64,000 nt of DNA, taken from positions 186,001 through 250,000 of the forward strand of contig SVGY01000001.1 in NCBI GenBank assembly GCA_015056145.1, read 5' to 3'. The stretch comes from Clostridiales bacterium (GTDB taxonomy: Bacteria > Bacillota > Clostridia > Christensenellales > Aristaeellaceae). The position numbers and the translations under genes were made by a program. The notes under the pieces were generated by a model. That model was not told the origin of the DNA. It ran no database searches and was given only the letters and a program-made list of their open reading frames with translations. Shown here piece by piece: positions 40,833-49,458 of the stretch. The number at the start of each line of letters is the position of its first letter. Position 1 is the first letter of the stretch.

Positions 40833-42380
40833 TCAGGCCAGCAGGCTCTTGCCGGTCATATCGGCAGGCACGGGCAGACCCATGCTCTCCAGCATGGTGG
40901 GAGCAATGTCGGCCAGGCGGCCGCCTTCACGGAGCTTGCGTCCAACCATATCCTCGCCAATGGCGATGAAAGGCACAGGGTTGGTGGTGTGAGCGGTGAA
41001 GGGTTCGCCGGTGGCAGGATCCACCATCTGGTCGGCGTTGCCATGGTCGGCGGTAACGAACACACGGCCGCCATTGGCAAGGATGGCGCTGACAACCTTA
41101 TCCACGCATACATCCACGGCTTCCACGGCCTTCTTGGCGGCATCCATAACGCCGGTGTGGCCCACCATGTCGCAGTTGGCGAAGTTCAGGATCATTACAT
41201 CGTACTTGCGGGAATTGATAGCTTCCACAGCCTTCTCAGTCACTTCGTAGGCGGACATTTCAGGCTTCATATCGAAGGTAGCCACCTTGGAGGAGGGGAT
41301 CAGCTCACGGTCTTCATTGTCGTTGGGCTTTTCCACACCACCATTGAAGAAGAAGGTAACATGGGCATACTTCTGAGTTTCTGCGATGCGCAGCTGAGTC
41401 TTGCCCAGAGAGGCCAGGTATTCGCCCAGGGTGTTTTCCATGGTCTCCGGAGGATTGACCACTTCCAGACCGGTGAAGGTTTCGTCGTACTGGGTCATGG
41501 AAACAAAGTTCACCGGGAAGAAGCCCTTGGCACGGGGGAAGCCGTCAAAGTCGGGCATGATGAAGGTACGGGTCAGCTGGCGGGCACGGTCAGGACGGAA
41601 GTTGAAGAAAATCACGCTGTCGCCTTCGCCGATGGTGGCAACGGCTTTGCCGTCCTCCATGATAACGGTGGGCACCACAAACTCGTCATAATCCTTTTCG
41701 CCCTTGGCGTAGCTCTGCTCCACAGCCTGCACGCCGCTTTCGGCGGTAAGGCCTTCGCCCAGAACCATGGCATCATAGGCCTTCTGCACACGGTCCCACA
41801 GATTGTCACGGTCCATAGCCCAATAGCGGCCCATCACAGTGGCGATCTTGCCCACGCCGATCTCTTCCAGCTTATCCTGCAGCTCCTTAACAAAGCCCAG
41901 ACCACTGGTAGGGGGCACGTCACGGCCGTCCAGGAAGCAGTGAACGAATACGTCCTTCACGCCACGCTGCTTGCACATTTCCAGCAGGGCGTAGAGATGG
42001 CTGTTGTGGCTGTGTACGCCGCCATCGCTGAGCAGGCCCATCAGGTGAACCGCCTTGCCGTTTGCCTTGGCGGTATCCATAGCCTTTACCAGCGGAGCCT
42101 TCTCAAAGAAAACGCCGTCCATGATATCCTTGGTGATGCGGGTCAGTTCCTGATAAACGATACGTCCTGCGCCGATATTCAGGTGGCCCACTTCGCTGTT
42201 GCCCATCTGGCCGTCCGGCAGGCCCACGTCCATGCCGCTGGCGCCCAGCTGCACGGTGGGGTACTTAGCCATGAGAGCGTCCAGATGAGGCGTACCCTGC
42301 TGGAAAATGGCATTGCCTTCCTGGGCAGGATTGATGCCGAAACCGTCCATAATAACAAGAGCGGTCATGGTCTTGTCCAT
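40833..42380 (-). CDS. gpmI: 2,3-bisphosphoglycerate-independent phosphoglycerate mutase
   Basis: A 515-aa Mn-dependent enzyme interconverting 3- and 2-phosphoglycerate. It opens MDKTMTALVIMDGFG, has the phospho-Ser nucleophile in NSEVGHLNIGAGR, the DGRDVPPTSG loop and the metal-binding FANCDMVGHTGV and TADHGNADQM segments. Full length for the family. It is the last gene of the leftward cggR-pgk-tpiA-gpmI operon; an intercistronic hairpin (42424-42452) precedes it. Enolase, often next, is absent. Confidence 0.95.
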   Translation of the reverse strand: MDKTMTALVIMDGFGINPAQEGNAIFQQGTPHLDALMAKYPTVQLGASGMDVGLPDGQMGNSEVGHLNIGAGRIVYQELTRITKDIMDGVFFEKAPLVKAMDTAKANGKAVHLMGLLSDGGVHSHNSHLYALLEMCKQRGVKDVFVHCFLDGRDVPPTSGLGFVKELQDKLEEIGVGKIATVMGRYWAMDRDNLWDRVQKAYDAMVLGEGLTAESGVQAVEQSYAKGEKDYDEFVVPTVIMEDGKAVATIGEGDSVIFFNFRPDRARQLTRTFIMPDFDGFPRAKGFFPVNFVSMTQYDETFTGLEVVNPPETMENTLGEYLASLGKTQLRIAETQKYAHVTFFFNGGVEKPNDNEDRELIPSSKVATFDMKPEMSAYEVTEKAVEAINSRKYDVMILNFANCDMVGHTGVMDAAKKAVEAVDVCVDKVVSAILANGGRVFVTADHGNADQMVDPATGEPFTAHTTNPVPFIAIGEDMVGRKLREGGRLADIAPTMLESMGLPVPADMTGKSLLA

Positions 42381-42423
42381 AGGTTAAGAGCTCCTTTCAA
42401 CATTAAGCGATAAACGGAAGGTA

Positions 42424-42452
42424 GCAGGGGAAAGCGCATGCCTCTCCCCTGC
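42424..42452 (-). promoter_or_regulatory. intercistronic hairpin tpiA/gpmI
   Basis: An 8-bp stem GCAGGGGA / TCCCCTGC with a 13-nt loop between tpiA and gpmI. No T-run follows, so it is more likely an mRNA stability or processing structure than a terminator. Confidence 0.55.
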
Positions 42453-42465
42453 CGAAAAACTGAGA

Positions 42466-43218
42466 TTACTTGTTATAGAGAACCACCTGAGAGAAATCGG
42501 GAGCCTTGAGAGATGCGCCGCCAATGAGGCCGCCATCGATCTCGGGCTGAGCCATGAGGCCCTTGACATTCTTGGGGTTCATGCTTCCGCCGTACTGGAT
42601 GCGCACTGCATCGGCAACGTCCTTGCCGTACTTGCGCTCGATGGCCTTGCGGATCACGCCGATGGTCTCGTTGGCCTGCTCATCGGTGGCGGTGAGGCCG
42701 GTACCGATGGCCCAAACGGGCTCGTAGGCAATAACAGCAGCCTTGATCTGCTCGTCGGTGAGGCCATGGAGGGCCATCAGGGTCTGATATTCCACGATGA
42801 TGTCGGTGTAACCGGCTTCACGCTCGTCCTTCATTTCGCCCACGCAGATGATGGGGGTCATGCCGGCTTCCACGCAGGCCAGAGTGCGCAGGTTCACAGT
42901 CTTGTCAGTTTCGCCGAAGTACTGACGACGCTCGCTGTGGCCAATCACCACATACTCCACGCCGCAAGCCTTGAGCATGTCAGCGCTGAGCTCGCCGGTG
43001 TAGGCGCCGCTCTTGGCAAAGTGCACGTTCTGGGCGCCCAGCTTGATGTTGGTGCCCTTGATGGCTTCGCCCACTACGGTGTAATCAGCAGCGGGTACGC
43101 ATACTACTACATCGCAGTCTGCATCCTTCACCAGGGGGATCAGTTCGGAAACCAGCTCGGCGGCTTCCGCAGGGGTCTTGTTCATTTTCCAGTTGCCGGC
43201 AATAATGGCTTTACGCAT
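42466..43218 (-). CDS. tpiA: triosephosphate isomerase
   Basis: A 250-aa TIM barrel converting dihydroxyacetone phosphate and glyceraldehyde 3-phosphate. It begins [16 protein letters not shown] (catalytic Lys), has His in [14 protein letters not shown] and the catalytic Glu of [11 protein letters not shown], and ends near [18 protein letters not shown]. The start is ATG 43218 behind AAAGAGG; the longer in-frame start is unlikely. A 12-bp hairpin precedes it. Confidence 0.96.
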   Translation of the reverse strand: MRKAIIAGNWKMNKTPAEAAELVSELIPLVKDADCDVVVCVPAADYTVVGEAIKGTNIKLGAQNVHFAKSGAYTGELSADMLKACGVEYVVIGHSERRQYFGETDKTVNLRTLACVEAGMTPIICVGEMKDEREAGYTDIIVEYQTLMALHGLTDEQIKAAVIAYEPVWAIGTGLTATDEQANETIGVIRKAIERKYGKDVADAVRIQYGGSMNPKNVKGLMAQPEIDGGLIGGASLKAPDFSQVVLYNK

Positions 43219-43273
43219 TGGAATTGTACCTCTTTCTGTATTGGACTGGCAGCGCCATGTCCGTTTTCGCAAA

Positions 43274-43304
43274 GTTTGCGCAGGCCGAAAAAGCCTGCGC
43301 AAAC
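43274..43304 (-). promoter_or_regulatory. intercistronic hairpin pgk/tpiA
   Basis: A perfect 12-bp stem GTTTGCGCAGGC / GCCTGCGCAAAC (43274-43285, 43293-43304) with a 7-nt loop. No T-run follows in the transcribed direction, so it probably shapes mRNA stability or processing. Confidence 0.6.
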
Positions 43305-43314
43305 AAGGGATTTC

Positions 43315-44511
43315 TTACTTTTCGTCCAGAGCGGCAACGCCGGGAAGAACCTTGCCCTCCAGGTATTCCAGAGAAGCGCCGCCACCGGTGGAGATGTGGG
43401 TCATCTTCTCGTCCAGGTTCATCTGCTCAACAGCAGCAGCGGAGTCGCCACCGCCGATGATGGTCACAGCTTCGCTGTCTGCCATGGCCTGAGCCACAGC
43501 CAGAGTGCCGGCGGCCAGGGTGGGGTTCTCGAACACGCCCATGGGGCCGTTCCACACAACGGTCTTGGCAGCCTTCACAGCCTCGGCAAAGAGCTCACGG
43601 CTCTTGGGGCCGATATCGCAGCCTTCCTTGTCGGCGGGAATCTTATCGGAATCAGTGATTTCGATTTCCACGGAAGGATCGAAGGTGAACTCGTTCACGC
43701 AAACGGTATCGATGGGCAGGAGCAGCTTAACGCCCTTCTGCTCAGCCTTGGCCATCATATCCTTGCAGTAGTCGATCTTGCTTTCGTCCAGCAGGGACTT
43801 GCCGATCTCGTAGCCCTTGGCCTTCAGGAAGGTGAAAGCCATGCCGCCGCCGATGATCAGGGTATCGACCTTTTCCAGCAGGTTGTTGATAACGTTCAGC
43901 TTGTCCTCGATCTTGGCGCCGCCCAGAACGGCAACGAAGGGACGATCAGCATTGTCCAGGGCCTTGCCCATAACGCTGAGTTCCTTGCCGATGAGGTAGC
44001 CGGCAACGTTGGGGCTGAGGAACTTGGTCACGCCCTCGGTGGAGCAGTGTGCACGGTGAGCGGAGCCGAAGGCATCGTTCACATAGCAGTCAGCCAGAGA
44101 AGCCAGTTCCTTGGAGAACTCTTCGATGTTCTTGGTTTCTTCCTTGCGGAAGCGGGTATTCTGCAGCAGAACCACGTCGCCTTCGTTCATGGCGGCCACG
44201 GCAGCCTTGGCATTTTCGCCCACAACGTTATCATCGTTGGCAAAAACAACAGTCTTGCCCAGCAGCTCGCTCAGGCGTACGGCAACGGGGGCCAGAGAGA
44301 ACTTCTCTTCGGGGCCATTCTTGGGCTTGCCCAGATGGCTGCACAGGATCACTTTGCCGCCGTCAGCAATCAGCTTCTTGATGGTGGGCAAAGCAGCAAC
44401 AATACGCTTTTCGTTGGTGATCTTGCCGTCCTTCATGGGCACGTTGAAGTCAACGCGTACCAGCACTTTTTTGCCTTTGACCTGAATGTCCTCGATGGTC
44501 TTCTTAGCCAT
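43315..44511 (-). CDS. pgk: phosphoglycerate kinase
   Basis: A 398-aa enzyme producing ATP from 1,3-bisphosphoglycerate. The start is ATG 44511, eight bases after GGAG, not the ATG three codons upstream. It opens [20 protein letters not shown] (then DFNVP), has LCSHLGKPK, and the ATP-side motifs GPMGVFENP and [12 protein letters not shown]. It follows cggR by 66 bp that carry a small hairpin; gapA, which usually intervenes, is missing here. Confidence 0.96.
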   Translation of the reverse strand: MAKKTIEDIQVKGKKVLVRVDFNVPMKDGKITNEKRIVAALPTIKKLIADGGKVILCSHLGKPKNGPEEKFSLAPVAVRLSELLGKTVVFANDDNVVGENAKAAVAAMNEGDVVLLQNTRFRKEETKNIEEFSKELASLADCYVNDAFGSAHRAHCSTEGVTKFLSPNVAGYLIGKELSVMGKALDNADRPFVAVLGGAKIEDKLNVINNLLEKVDTLIIGGGMAFTFLKAKGYEIGKSLLDESKIDYCKDMMAKAEQKGVKLLLPIDTVCVNEFTFDPSVEIEITDSDKIPADKEGCDIGPKSRELFAEAVKAAKTVVWNGPMGVFENPTLAAGTLAVAQAMADSEAVTIIGGGDSAAAVEQMNLDEKMTHISTGGGASLEYLEGKVLPGVAALDEK

Positions 44512-44553
44512 AATGCACACTCCTTAGCATTGTTTTGTTCATTGTATTGCAAA

Positions 44554-44566
44554 GCCCCTATGGGGC
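44554..44566 (-). promoter_or_regulatory. intercistronic hairpin cggR/pgk
   Basis: A short GC-rich stem GCCCC / GGGGC with loop TAT, followed on the minus strand by TTTGC. It is weak as a terminator; it may set the balance between cggR and pgk messages. Confidence 0.45.
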
Positions 44567-44577
44567 AAGGCAAGCGG

Positions 44578-45606
44578 TCAGGATTGGGGCATAGCAAGGA
44601 TTGCCTTGGCAGCCCCCTCGTCGGTAACCAGCATGGCATGCCTGCGGCCCACCATAACGGCGTCGATGGCTTCTGCCTTGCTGGAGCCTGCGGCCACGGC
44701 GATCATGGCGCAGTCTGGTTTCAGTGCGCCCAGATTCTGGGCCACGGTGGATGCGGAAAAGATAATCTTTCCCTTCTGGTTGAAATAGCAACCGTAAGCC
44801 TCGGCCACTGCGCCCTTGCGCATGACCTCCGCCTCCACGCTGGCAGGCAGCTGGCGCTTTTTGGCCATATCCTCGGCCCTGCCTATGCCGTGAAGTACCA
44901 CATCCGCACGTTCCAGCAGCGTAAGGGTTTCGTCGATCTCACGGAGCTTGCGCATTTCCTGCAGGGCCTTGTCGTCCATGTGATCGGGCAAATGCATCAT
45001 GCGGTGATGGCCTCCAAGGCGCTTGGCGATCTCCACAGCCAGCGTATTGGCCTGAGTTTCCAGGCTTCTGCCGATACCGCCCCGGGCCGGGACTACCATC
45101 ACATTCATGGGGCTGCCGGCGGAGAGGGTCTGTGCCACCTGAGAAATGGTGGTACCTCCTGTTACGGCAAGTGTGGAGCCACTTTGCAGGAAGCTGCGCA
45201 GCCGAAGAGCGGCATTGCGTCCTACCTCGTGCAGCACATGGGAATCCTCGTCGGCATCGCCTGCCACAACGCATATCTTTGCATCGGGATACCGCTGGGA
45301 AAGAGCGGTTTCAAGGCCTGTCAGGCCTCTCAGATCCCGGCTGAACATGCGTGCCATGGGCAGGATACGGGTCGCCTCTTCAGTAAGGCACATGCCTGCT
45401 GCATCCAGCGAGATCAGGCCATGATCCTTCAAAAGGGATGCCACCGTGCGCACTTCCCTCTCGGGAAGGTTCAGCCGCTGGGCCAGCAAACGCCTGCCCA
45501 CAGGCTGCAAAGCGCCGATCCTCTCCAGCACCAGCGCCCGGCGCTCAATTTCCTGCGCCAGATCCGGTGCAAGGCGTTCGATAAGAGTAAAATAGTTATC
45601 CTGCAT
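44578..45606 (-). CDS. cggR: central glycolytic genes regulator CggR (SorC/DeoR family)
   Basis: A 342-aa repressor. The start is ATG 45606, behind AGAGGTGG; a longer in-frame start has no ribosome site. The N-terminal winged-helix (LVLERIGALQPVGRRLLAQRL then NLPEREVRTVASLLKDHGL) is followed by a sugar-phosphate-binding domain (VVAGDADEDSHVLHEVGRNA, LAVTGGTTISQVAQ, RGGIGRSLETQANTLA). In Bacillus, CggR binds fructose-1,6-bisphosphate and represses gapA-pgk-tpi-pgm-eno. Here it leads pgk-tpiA-gpmI and has a tandem operator just upstream. Confidence 0.93.
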   Translation of the reverse strand: MQDNYFTLIERLAPDLAQEIERRALVLERIGALQPVGRRLLAQRLNLPEREVRTVASLLKDHGLISLDAAGMCLTEEATRILPMARMFSRDLRGLTGLETALSQRYPDAKICVVAGDADEDSHVLHEVGRNAALRLRSFLQSGSTLAVTGGTTISQVAQTLSAGSPMNVMVVPARGGIGRSLETQANTLAVEIAKRLGGHHRMMHLPDHMDDKALQEMRKLREIDETLTLLERADVVLHGIGRAEDMAKKRQLPASVEAEVMRKGAVAEAYGCYFNQKGKIIFSASTVAQNLGALKPDCAMIAVAAGSSKAEAIDAVMVGRRHAMLVTDEGAAKAILAMPQS

Positions 45607-45621
45607 GATTCCACCTCTGCG

Positions 45622-45658
45622 GGTCAATTTGCGTCCCACATGACCAAATTTATCCCAC
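45622..45658 (-). promoter_or_regulatory. CggR-type operator: two direct repeats, 19-bp period
   Basis: On the minus strand the repeats read GTGGGAtAAATTTGGTC (from 45658) and GTGGGAcgcAAATTGACC (from 45639). The second fits GGGAC-N6-TGACC and the first is close. This agrees with the known Bacillus CggR operator, two direct copies of CGGGAC-N6-TGTCC. They lie between the -10 box and the cggR ribosome site, where a bound repressor would block elongation or initiation. Confidence 0.75.
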
Positions 45659-45663
45659 TGATG

Positions 45664-45692
45664 ATTATACAGGAAAACACTCTTTCCTGCAA
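45664..45692 (-). promoter_or_regulatory. sigma-A promoter of the glycolytic operon
   Basis: On the minus strand, TTGCAG (45692-45687), 17-bp spacer, TATAAT (45669-45664), 58 bp upstream of cggR. The operator repeats begin 6 bp downstream of the -10 box. Confidence 0.8.
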
Positions 45693-45803
45693 GAGCAAAT
45701 GACAGTTTTTTCACAAACTGTTCAAGTTTTTTATCAGTGGCAGGTGCAAAATCAGCATTCCCCTATCCAAGGCCGCATATGCTTTTCCAAAGGAGGGATG
45801 CGT

Positions 45804-46067
45804 ATGTTGACAAGGCTTTGGATCATCGGCATTTTTGGAATCATGCTGCTTATACTGTGGGCGATCACAAAGGGCATCCGTCCGCATCAGGGCCTGCATG
45901 CCGCTATGGAAAGCATTTTCCTTGGGGCATTGATCTGCCTCGGGCTGAGCTTGCTCACCAGACCTACGGGTTTCGCCTGTCCCACAGGCCCCTTGCCTTC
46001 CGTTTTTGCAGGTACGCTGGGGCTTCCTGGTGCGGTGCTTGCCTTTTGGATAGGCAGCGGGCTGTAG
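45804..46067 (+). CDS. BofA-like pro-sigma-K processing regulator
   Basis: An 87-aa membrane protein. I use ATG 45804, six bases after AGGAGGG; the ATG two codons earlier is too close. Two hydrophobic helices (LTRLWIIGIFGIMLLILWAI and SIFLGALICLGLSLL) are followed by PLPSVFAGTLGLPGAVLAFW, matching the C-terminal LxxPxxAGxLGxPG pattern of BofA (PF07441). BofA inhibits the SpoIVFB protease that activates sigma-K in the mother cell. It is divergent to cggR and ends 3 bp from the end of thiI. Assignment rests on size, topology and this motif. Confidence 0.65.
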   Translation: MLTRLWIIGIFGIMLLILWAITKGIRPHQGLHAAMESIFLGALICLGLSLLTRPTGFACPTGPLPSVFAGTLGLPGAVLAFWIGSGL

Positions 46068-46070
46068 GGA

Positions 46071-47216
46071 TTACAGTTCGTAAATCTCTGTATTATCAAG
46101 CGCAGCCTGGATCAGCGCCTCGCTGTCCAACTTGCTTTCGCCCTCCAGAATGATCTCCATCTTGGGCTTAGTGGCGGGATGGCGGGGAGTAAACACAGTG
46201 CAGCAATCCTCAAAAGGCAGGGAGGAGGTCTCCATGGTACCGATCTTTTCGGCGATATCGATGATCTCCTGCTTGTCAAAGCCGATCAGAGGACGGTATA
46301 CAGGCATATCCACCACCTCGTCGGTGCAGGTAAGGGCATGCATGGTCTGGCTGGCTACCTGGCCGATGCTCTCGCCGGTAACAAGGCCAAGAGCCCGTTC
46401 CTTTTTGGCAATGGCGTTGGCAATGCGCATCATATAGCGGCGCATGATGATGGTGGTATAATCCTCGTGGCACTTTTCATGGATCTGCATCTGGATATCC
46501 GTAAAGGGCACCACATGCACCCGGATGCCACAAAGGCTTTCAGACAGGATGCGGGCCAGATCCAGCACCTTCTCCTTGGCACGGTCGCTGGTGTAAGGGA
46601 AGGAATGAAAATGAACGGCGCTCATGCTGACGCCCCGCTTGGCGATCATCCATCCTGCCACGGGGCTGTCTATGCCGCCGGAAAGCAGCAAAGTGGCCCG
46701 TCCACCGGTACCAACGGGCATACCGCCAACGGCCATGATGGGCTTGGTGTACAGGTATGCGTTATCCCGGATCTCCACCGAAAGGGTCAGTTCCGGCTTT
46801 TTCACATCCACCTTCAGTTCGGGGCGACGCTGAAGGATGTAACCGCCCATTTCGATATTGATTGTGGGGGAATCCATGGGATAACGCTTGTCGCTGCGGC
46901 GGGCGTTGACCTTGAAGGTGCCGTTGTGGCCCTCCAGGAGCTTCAGGCCTTGGGCACAGATGCCCTCAAAATCGTTCTTATCCATTTCCACGGCCCTGCA
47001 CACACTGTGTACGCCAAACACCTTGGTAACACGGCGAAGAGCCTCGTCCATATCCGTCATATCGCTGACGAACACACGGCCATCGTTGAGCCACACATGG
47101 CCCTTTACTTCCCTGACTGCGTTCTTGATGCGCTCAACAAGCATGCGCATGAAATAGGGACGGTTCAATCCCTTCAAATGAATCTCGCCGAAGCGAACCA
47201 GCAGAATCTCACGCAA
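46071..47216 (-). CDS. thiI: tRNA 4-thiouridine synthase ThiI
   Basis: A 381-aa enzyme that adenylates and thiolates U8 of tRNAs and can supply sulfur for thiamine. The start is TTG 47216, nine bases after GGGAG. An N-terminal ferredoxin-like/THUMP region (LREILLVRFGEIHLKGLNRP) is followed by the PP-loop ATPase LLLSGGIDSPVAGWM and a C-terminal Cys in FEDCCTVFTP. There is no rhodanese domain, as is usual in Gram-positive ThiI, which uses a partner desulfurase; such a gene (47236-48390) lies directly upstream, 19 bp away. Confidence 0.94.
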   Translation of the reverse strand: MREILLVRFGEIHLKGLNRPYFMRMLVERIKNAVREVKGHVWLNDGRVFVSDMTDMDEALRRVTKVFGVHSVCRAVEMDKNDFEGICAQGLKLLEGHNGTFKVNARRSDKRYPMDSPTINIEMGGYILQRRPELKVDVKKPELTLSVEIRDNAYLYTKPIMAVGGMPVGTGGRATLLLSGGIDSPVAGWMIAKRGVSMSAVHFHSFPYTSDRAKEKVLDLARILSESLCGIRVHVVPFTDIQMQIHEKCHEDYTTIIMRRYMMRIANAIAKKERALGLVTGESIGQVASQTMHALTCTDEVVDMPVYRPLIGFDKQEIIDIAEKIGTMETSSLPFEDCCTVFTPRHPATKPKMEIILEGESKLDSEALIQAALDNTEIYEL

Positions 47217-47235
47217 CTTTGGTTTCTCCCTTCCG

Positions 47236-48390
47236 TTATCTGCGGGCAAATCGCCGCAGCACATTTACATGAGCAATAATCTTCTCCGCAGCAAAGCGGA
47301 TTTCGTCTTCCGTGTTTTCCGGACAAAGGCTGATGCGGATGGCACCGTCCATCAGCTCGTTTTTCAGACCCATGGCCGTAAGTACCGCCGAATGTTTTCC
47401 CTTTTTGGAGGAACAGGCAGAGCCGGTTCCCACATAGATTCCCTCGCCCTCCAGGGCATGGAGCAGGGTTTCCGCTCTGACAGGGGGGAAAGCGACGCTG
47501 AGAATATGCCCGGCGCTGCTTTCGCTGCCTTCCGGCAGACCGATGACGGTGGTTTCCGGCAACTTCTCCATAAGAAGGTTTACCAGGAGCTTTTTCATCT
47601 CCAGCATCCTGGCATAGCCATCCGCAGGATATACCCGCACTGCCTCCGCCATACCAACAATACCGCAGGTATTTTCAGTGCCGCTGCGCAGGTCGTTCTG
47701 CTGACCTCCGCCAAAAACCAGCGGTTTGAAACGGAAGCCGTCCTTCCACACAAGTGCGCCCACGCCCTTGGGCCCGTGAAACTTGTGGCTACTGATGGCA
47801 TAACTATGTACGCCTGATTTTTTCAGGGAAAATGGCACCCTGAGAAATCCCTGCACACCGTCCACATGGATGGCAGCCTCAGGTGCAAGCCGGTCACGCA
47901 GGGCGCAGATCTCATCAAGGGGCATGATCACGCCCGTTTCGTTACACACCTGCATCACGCAGATAAGCATGGTATTTTCGCCAAGGAGACCTTCCAGCGC
48001 AGCCATATCCACCAAACCTTCCCGGGTCAGCGGAATTTCCACAGCCTTGCAGCCATAGCGGGCTTCCGCCTCCAGGCAGGCCTTCTTTACTGCGGCGTGC
48101 TCTGCTGCGGAATAAAGGATCTCCCCTTTACCCCGGCATGCCAACGCATGCCCCAAAATCGCAAGATTGTCGCTTTCCGTGCCGCCGGAAGTGAAGATCA
48201 CGTTTTTGGGATTGGCATCCACGGCTTTTGCCACCGTTTCCCGGGCTTCTTTCAGTTCCTTCTCCGACTGCATGGCAGGGCCATAGAGGGCCGAAGGATT
48301 GTAAAAGCCTTCCCGCATGGATCTGCTCATTGCTTCAATGACCTTTTCCGCCGTACGGGTAGTGGCGCTGTTATCCAGATAAACCGCCAT
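47236..48390 (-). CDS. cysteine desulfurase (NifS/IscS family)
   Basis: A 384-aa PLP enzyme that releases sulfur from cysteine. I take ATG 48390 (GAGG eight bases upstream) although ATG 48396 is possible. The PLP Lys lies in YAISSHKFHGPKGVGALVW; the persulfide Cys lies in GSACSSKKGKHSAVL; AVYLDNSATTRTAEKV opens the sequence. Its location right before thiI points to a dedicated ThiI sulfur donor, NifZ-like, as in Bacillus nifZ-thiI. The gene lies 10 bp after the DUF6106-like gene. Confidence 0.94.
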   Translation of the reverse strand: MAVYLDNSATTRTAEKVIEAMSRSMREGFYNPSALYGPAMQSEKELKEARETVAKAVDANPKNVIFTSGGTESDNLAILGHALACRGKGEILYSAAEHAAVKKACLEAEARYGCKAVEIPLTREGLVDMAALEGLLGENTMLICVMQVCNETGVIMPLDEICALRDRLAPEAAIHVDGVQGFLRVPFSLKKSGVHSYAISSHKFHGPKGVGALVWKDGFRFKPLVFGGGQQNDLRSGTENTCGIVGMAEAVRVYPADGYARMLEMKKLLVNLLMEKLPETTVIGLPEGSESSAGHILSVAFPPVRAETLLHALEGEGIYVGTGSACSSKKGKHSAVLTAMGLKNELMDGAIRISLCPENTEDEIRFAAEKIIAHVNVLRRFARR

Positions 48391-48400
48391 TTTCATCACC

Positions 48401-48937
48401 TCAGGGCCGGTAGGCGCCCACGGAAAGATACTTGCGGATCATTCCCACCAGTTCTTCAGAGGGCTCCAGCACGATAATATTCCGGCTGTTTTCCTTCTGA
48501 TAGTAGAAATAATGCAGATTGGCGTCCCGGTTGAGGAACCAGTTGCGACGCTTGAGTTCCGGCATGTTGATAATCTTGCGGAAGCCTTCGGAATTGACGG
48601 GGCCAAAGGCATCAACGTTTTTCACACGCATGGTGCCAAGGCTCTTGCGCTTTTTGTTGTTATAAACGATAGCGAAATCCAGATCGCCGTTGGTAAAGGT
48701 GTATTCATATTCCGCACGCAGACGGTCACGATAGAAAAACAGACCGGCACAGCAACCTGCCATTACCAGAAAGATGATCAGTGCGGCCCAGCTGAAACCG
48801 CCACCGGTCACAACATTCATCCAGTACAGGGCCAGAATACCGGTAACTACCATCATGATGTTGGCAAGGGCATAGAGAATGCTCTCAAAAACCCGGTTGC
48901 GCTTTACCACGACTTCCTCGTGAAAATGATCCATCAT
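48401..48937 (-). CDS. DUF6106-like two-TM membrane protein
   Basis: A 178-aa protein starting MMDHFHEEVVVKRNRVFESI (ATG 48937, behind AAGGAGG). Two TM helices (about 20-42, 47-68) are followed by a soluble beta-rich domain (YTFTNGDLDFAIVYNNKKRK ... FYYQKENSRNIIVLEPSEELVGMI) resembling a PH-like or bPH domain. It matches my memory of the Clostridia family DUF6106. Function is unknown; it probably lies in one operon with the desulfurase and thiI. Confidence 0.65.
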   Translation of the reverse strand: MMDHFHEEVVVKRNRVFESILYALANIMMVVTGILALYWMNVVTGGGFSWAALIIFLVMAGCCAGLFFYRDRLRAEYEYTFTNGDLDFAIVYNNKKRKSLGTMRVKNVDAFGPVNSEGFRKIINMPELKRRNWFLNRDANLHYFYYQKENSRNIIVLEPSEELVGMIRKYLSVGAYRP

Positions 48938-48977
48938 ACCAAAAACCTCCTTAACCTTTGCAGCAGCGCCGCACAAA

Positions 48978-49436
48978 TCAAAACAAAATGATCAGGTAGA
49001 CTACGGCCACCATGAGGCCGGTCAACGAGCCACCCAGCACTTCCAGGGGCGTATGGCCTACCAGTTCCTTCAGTTCCTCGTCGGATATCTTCTTGCCGTT
49101 GATAAGCACATCCTTGAGAATCTGATTGATAACCACAGCCTGGGTACCGGTTTCCCGGCGAACGCCGGCGGCGTCATACATTACAATCATGGCCAGAACC
49201 ACAGAAATAGCAAATACCGCAGAATCGAAACCTGCCGTTGCACCAGTCATTACGGCAGCGGCTGTCACCATGCTGGAATGGGAACTGGGCATTCCTCCGG
49301 AACCGAAAAACCTGCCAAAATCCAATTTATGTTCCACATGATAGTGAATGGGAATTTTCAGCGCCTGAGCCACAAACCAGCCCAGCAGCGCTGCCAGAAG
49401 CACATGATTGGAAAACAATCCCAATATCGGTTGCAA
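48978..49436 (-). CDS. divergent PAP2 family membrane protein
   Basis: A 152-aa protein with four TM helices; start TTG 49436 behind GGGAGG. The segment GSGGMPSSHSSMVTAAAVMTG with following YDAAGVRRETGTQAVVINQI is the divergent PAP2 (DUF212) signature, in which part of the acid phosphatase motif is kept (PSSH). Proteins of this family are predicted lipid phosphatases or undecaprenyl-type phosphatases. It stands 22 bp after ispA in the leftward operon, consistent with isoprenoid phosphate metabolism, though that link is inference. Confidence 0.87.
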   Translation of the reverse strand: MQPILGLFSNHVLLAALLGWFVAQALKIPIHYHVEHKLDFGRFFGSGGMPSSHSSMVTAAAVMTGATAGFDSAVFAISVVLAMIVMYDAAGVRRETGTQAVVINQILKDVLINGKKISDEELKELVGHTPLEVLGGSLTGLMVAVVYLIILF

Positions 49437-49458
49437 TGAATTGTCCTCCCGAAAAAAA

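Noticed and set aside
42766..45702. A 978-codon open frame opposite tpiA, pgk and cggR
   Set aside because: Three conserved genes with ribosome sites occupy the other strand; this frame spans their boundaries without any start signal.
45702..45721. Palindrome ACAGTTT-N6-AAACTGT between cggR and the bofA-like gene
   Set aside because: It is AT-rich, short, and lies outside both promoters that I can place; insufficient evidence for an operator.
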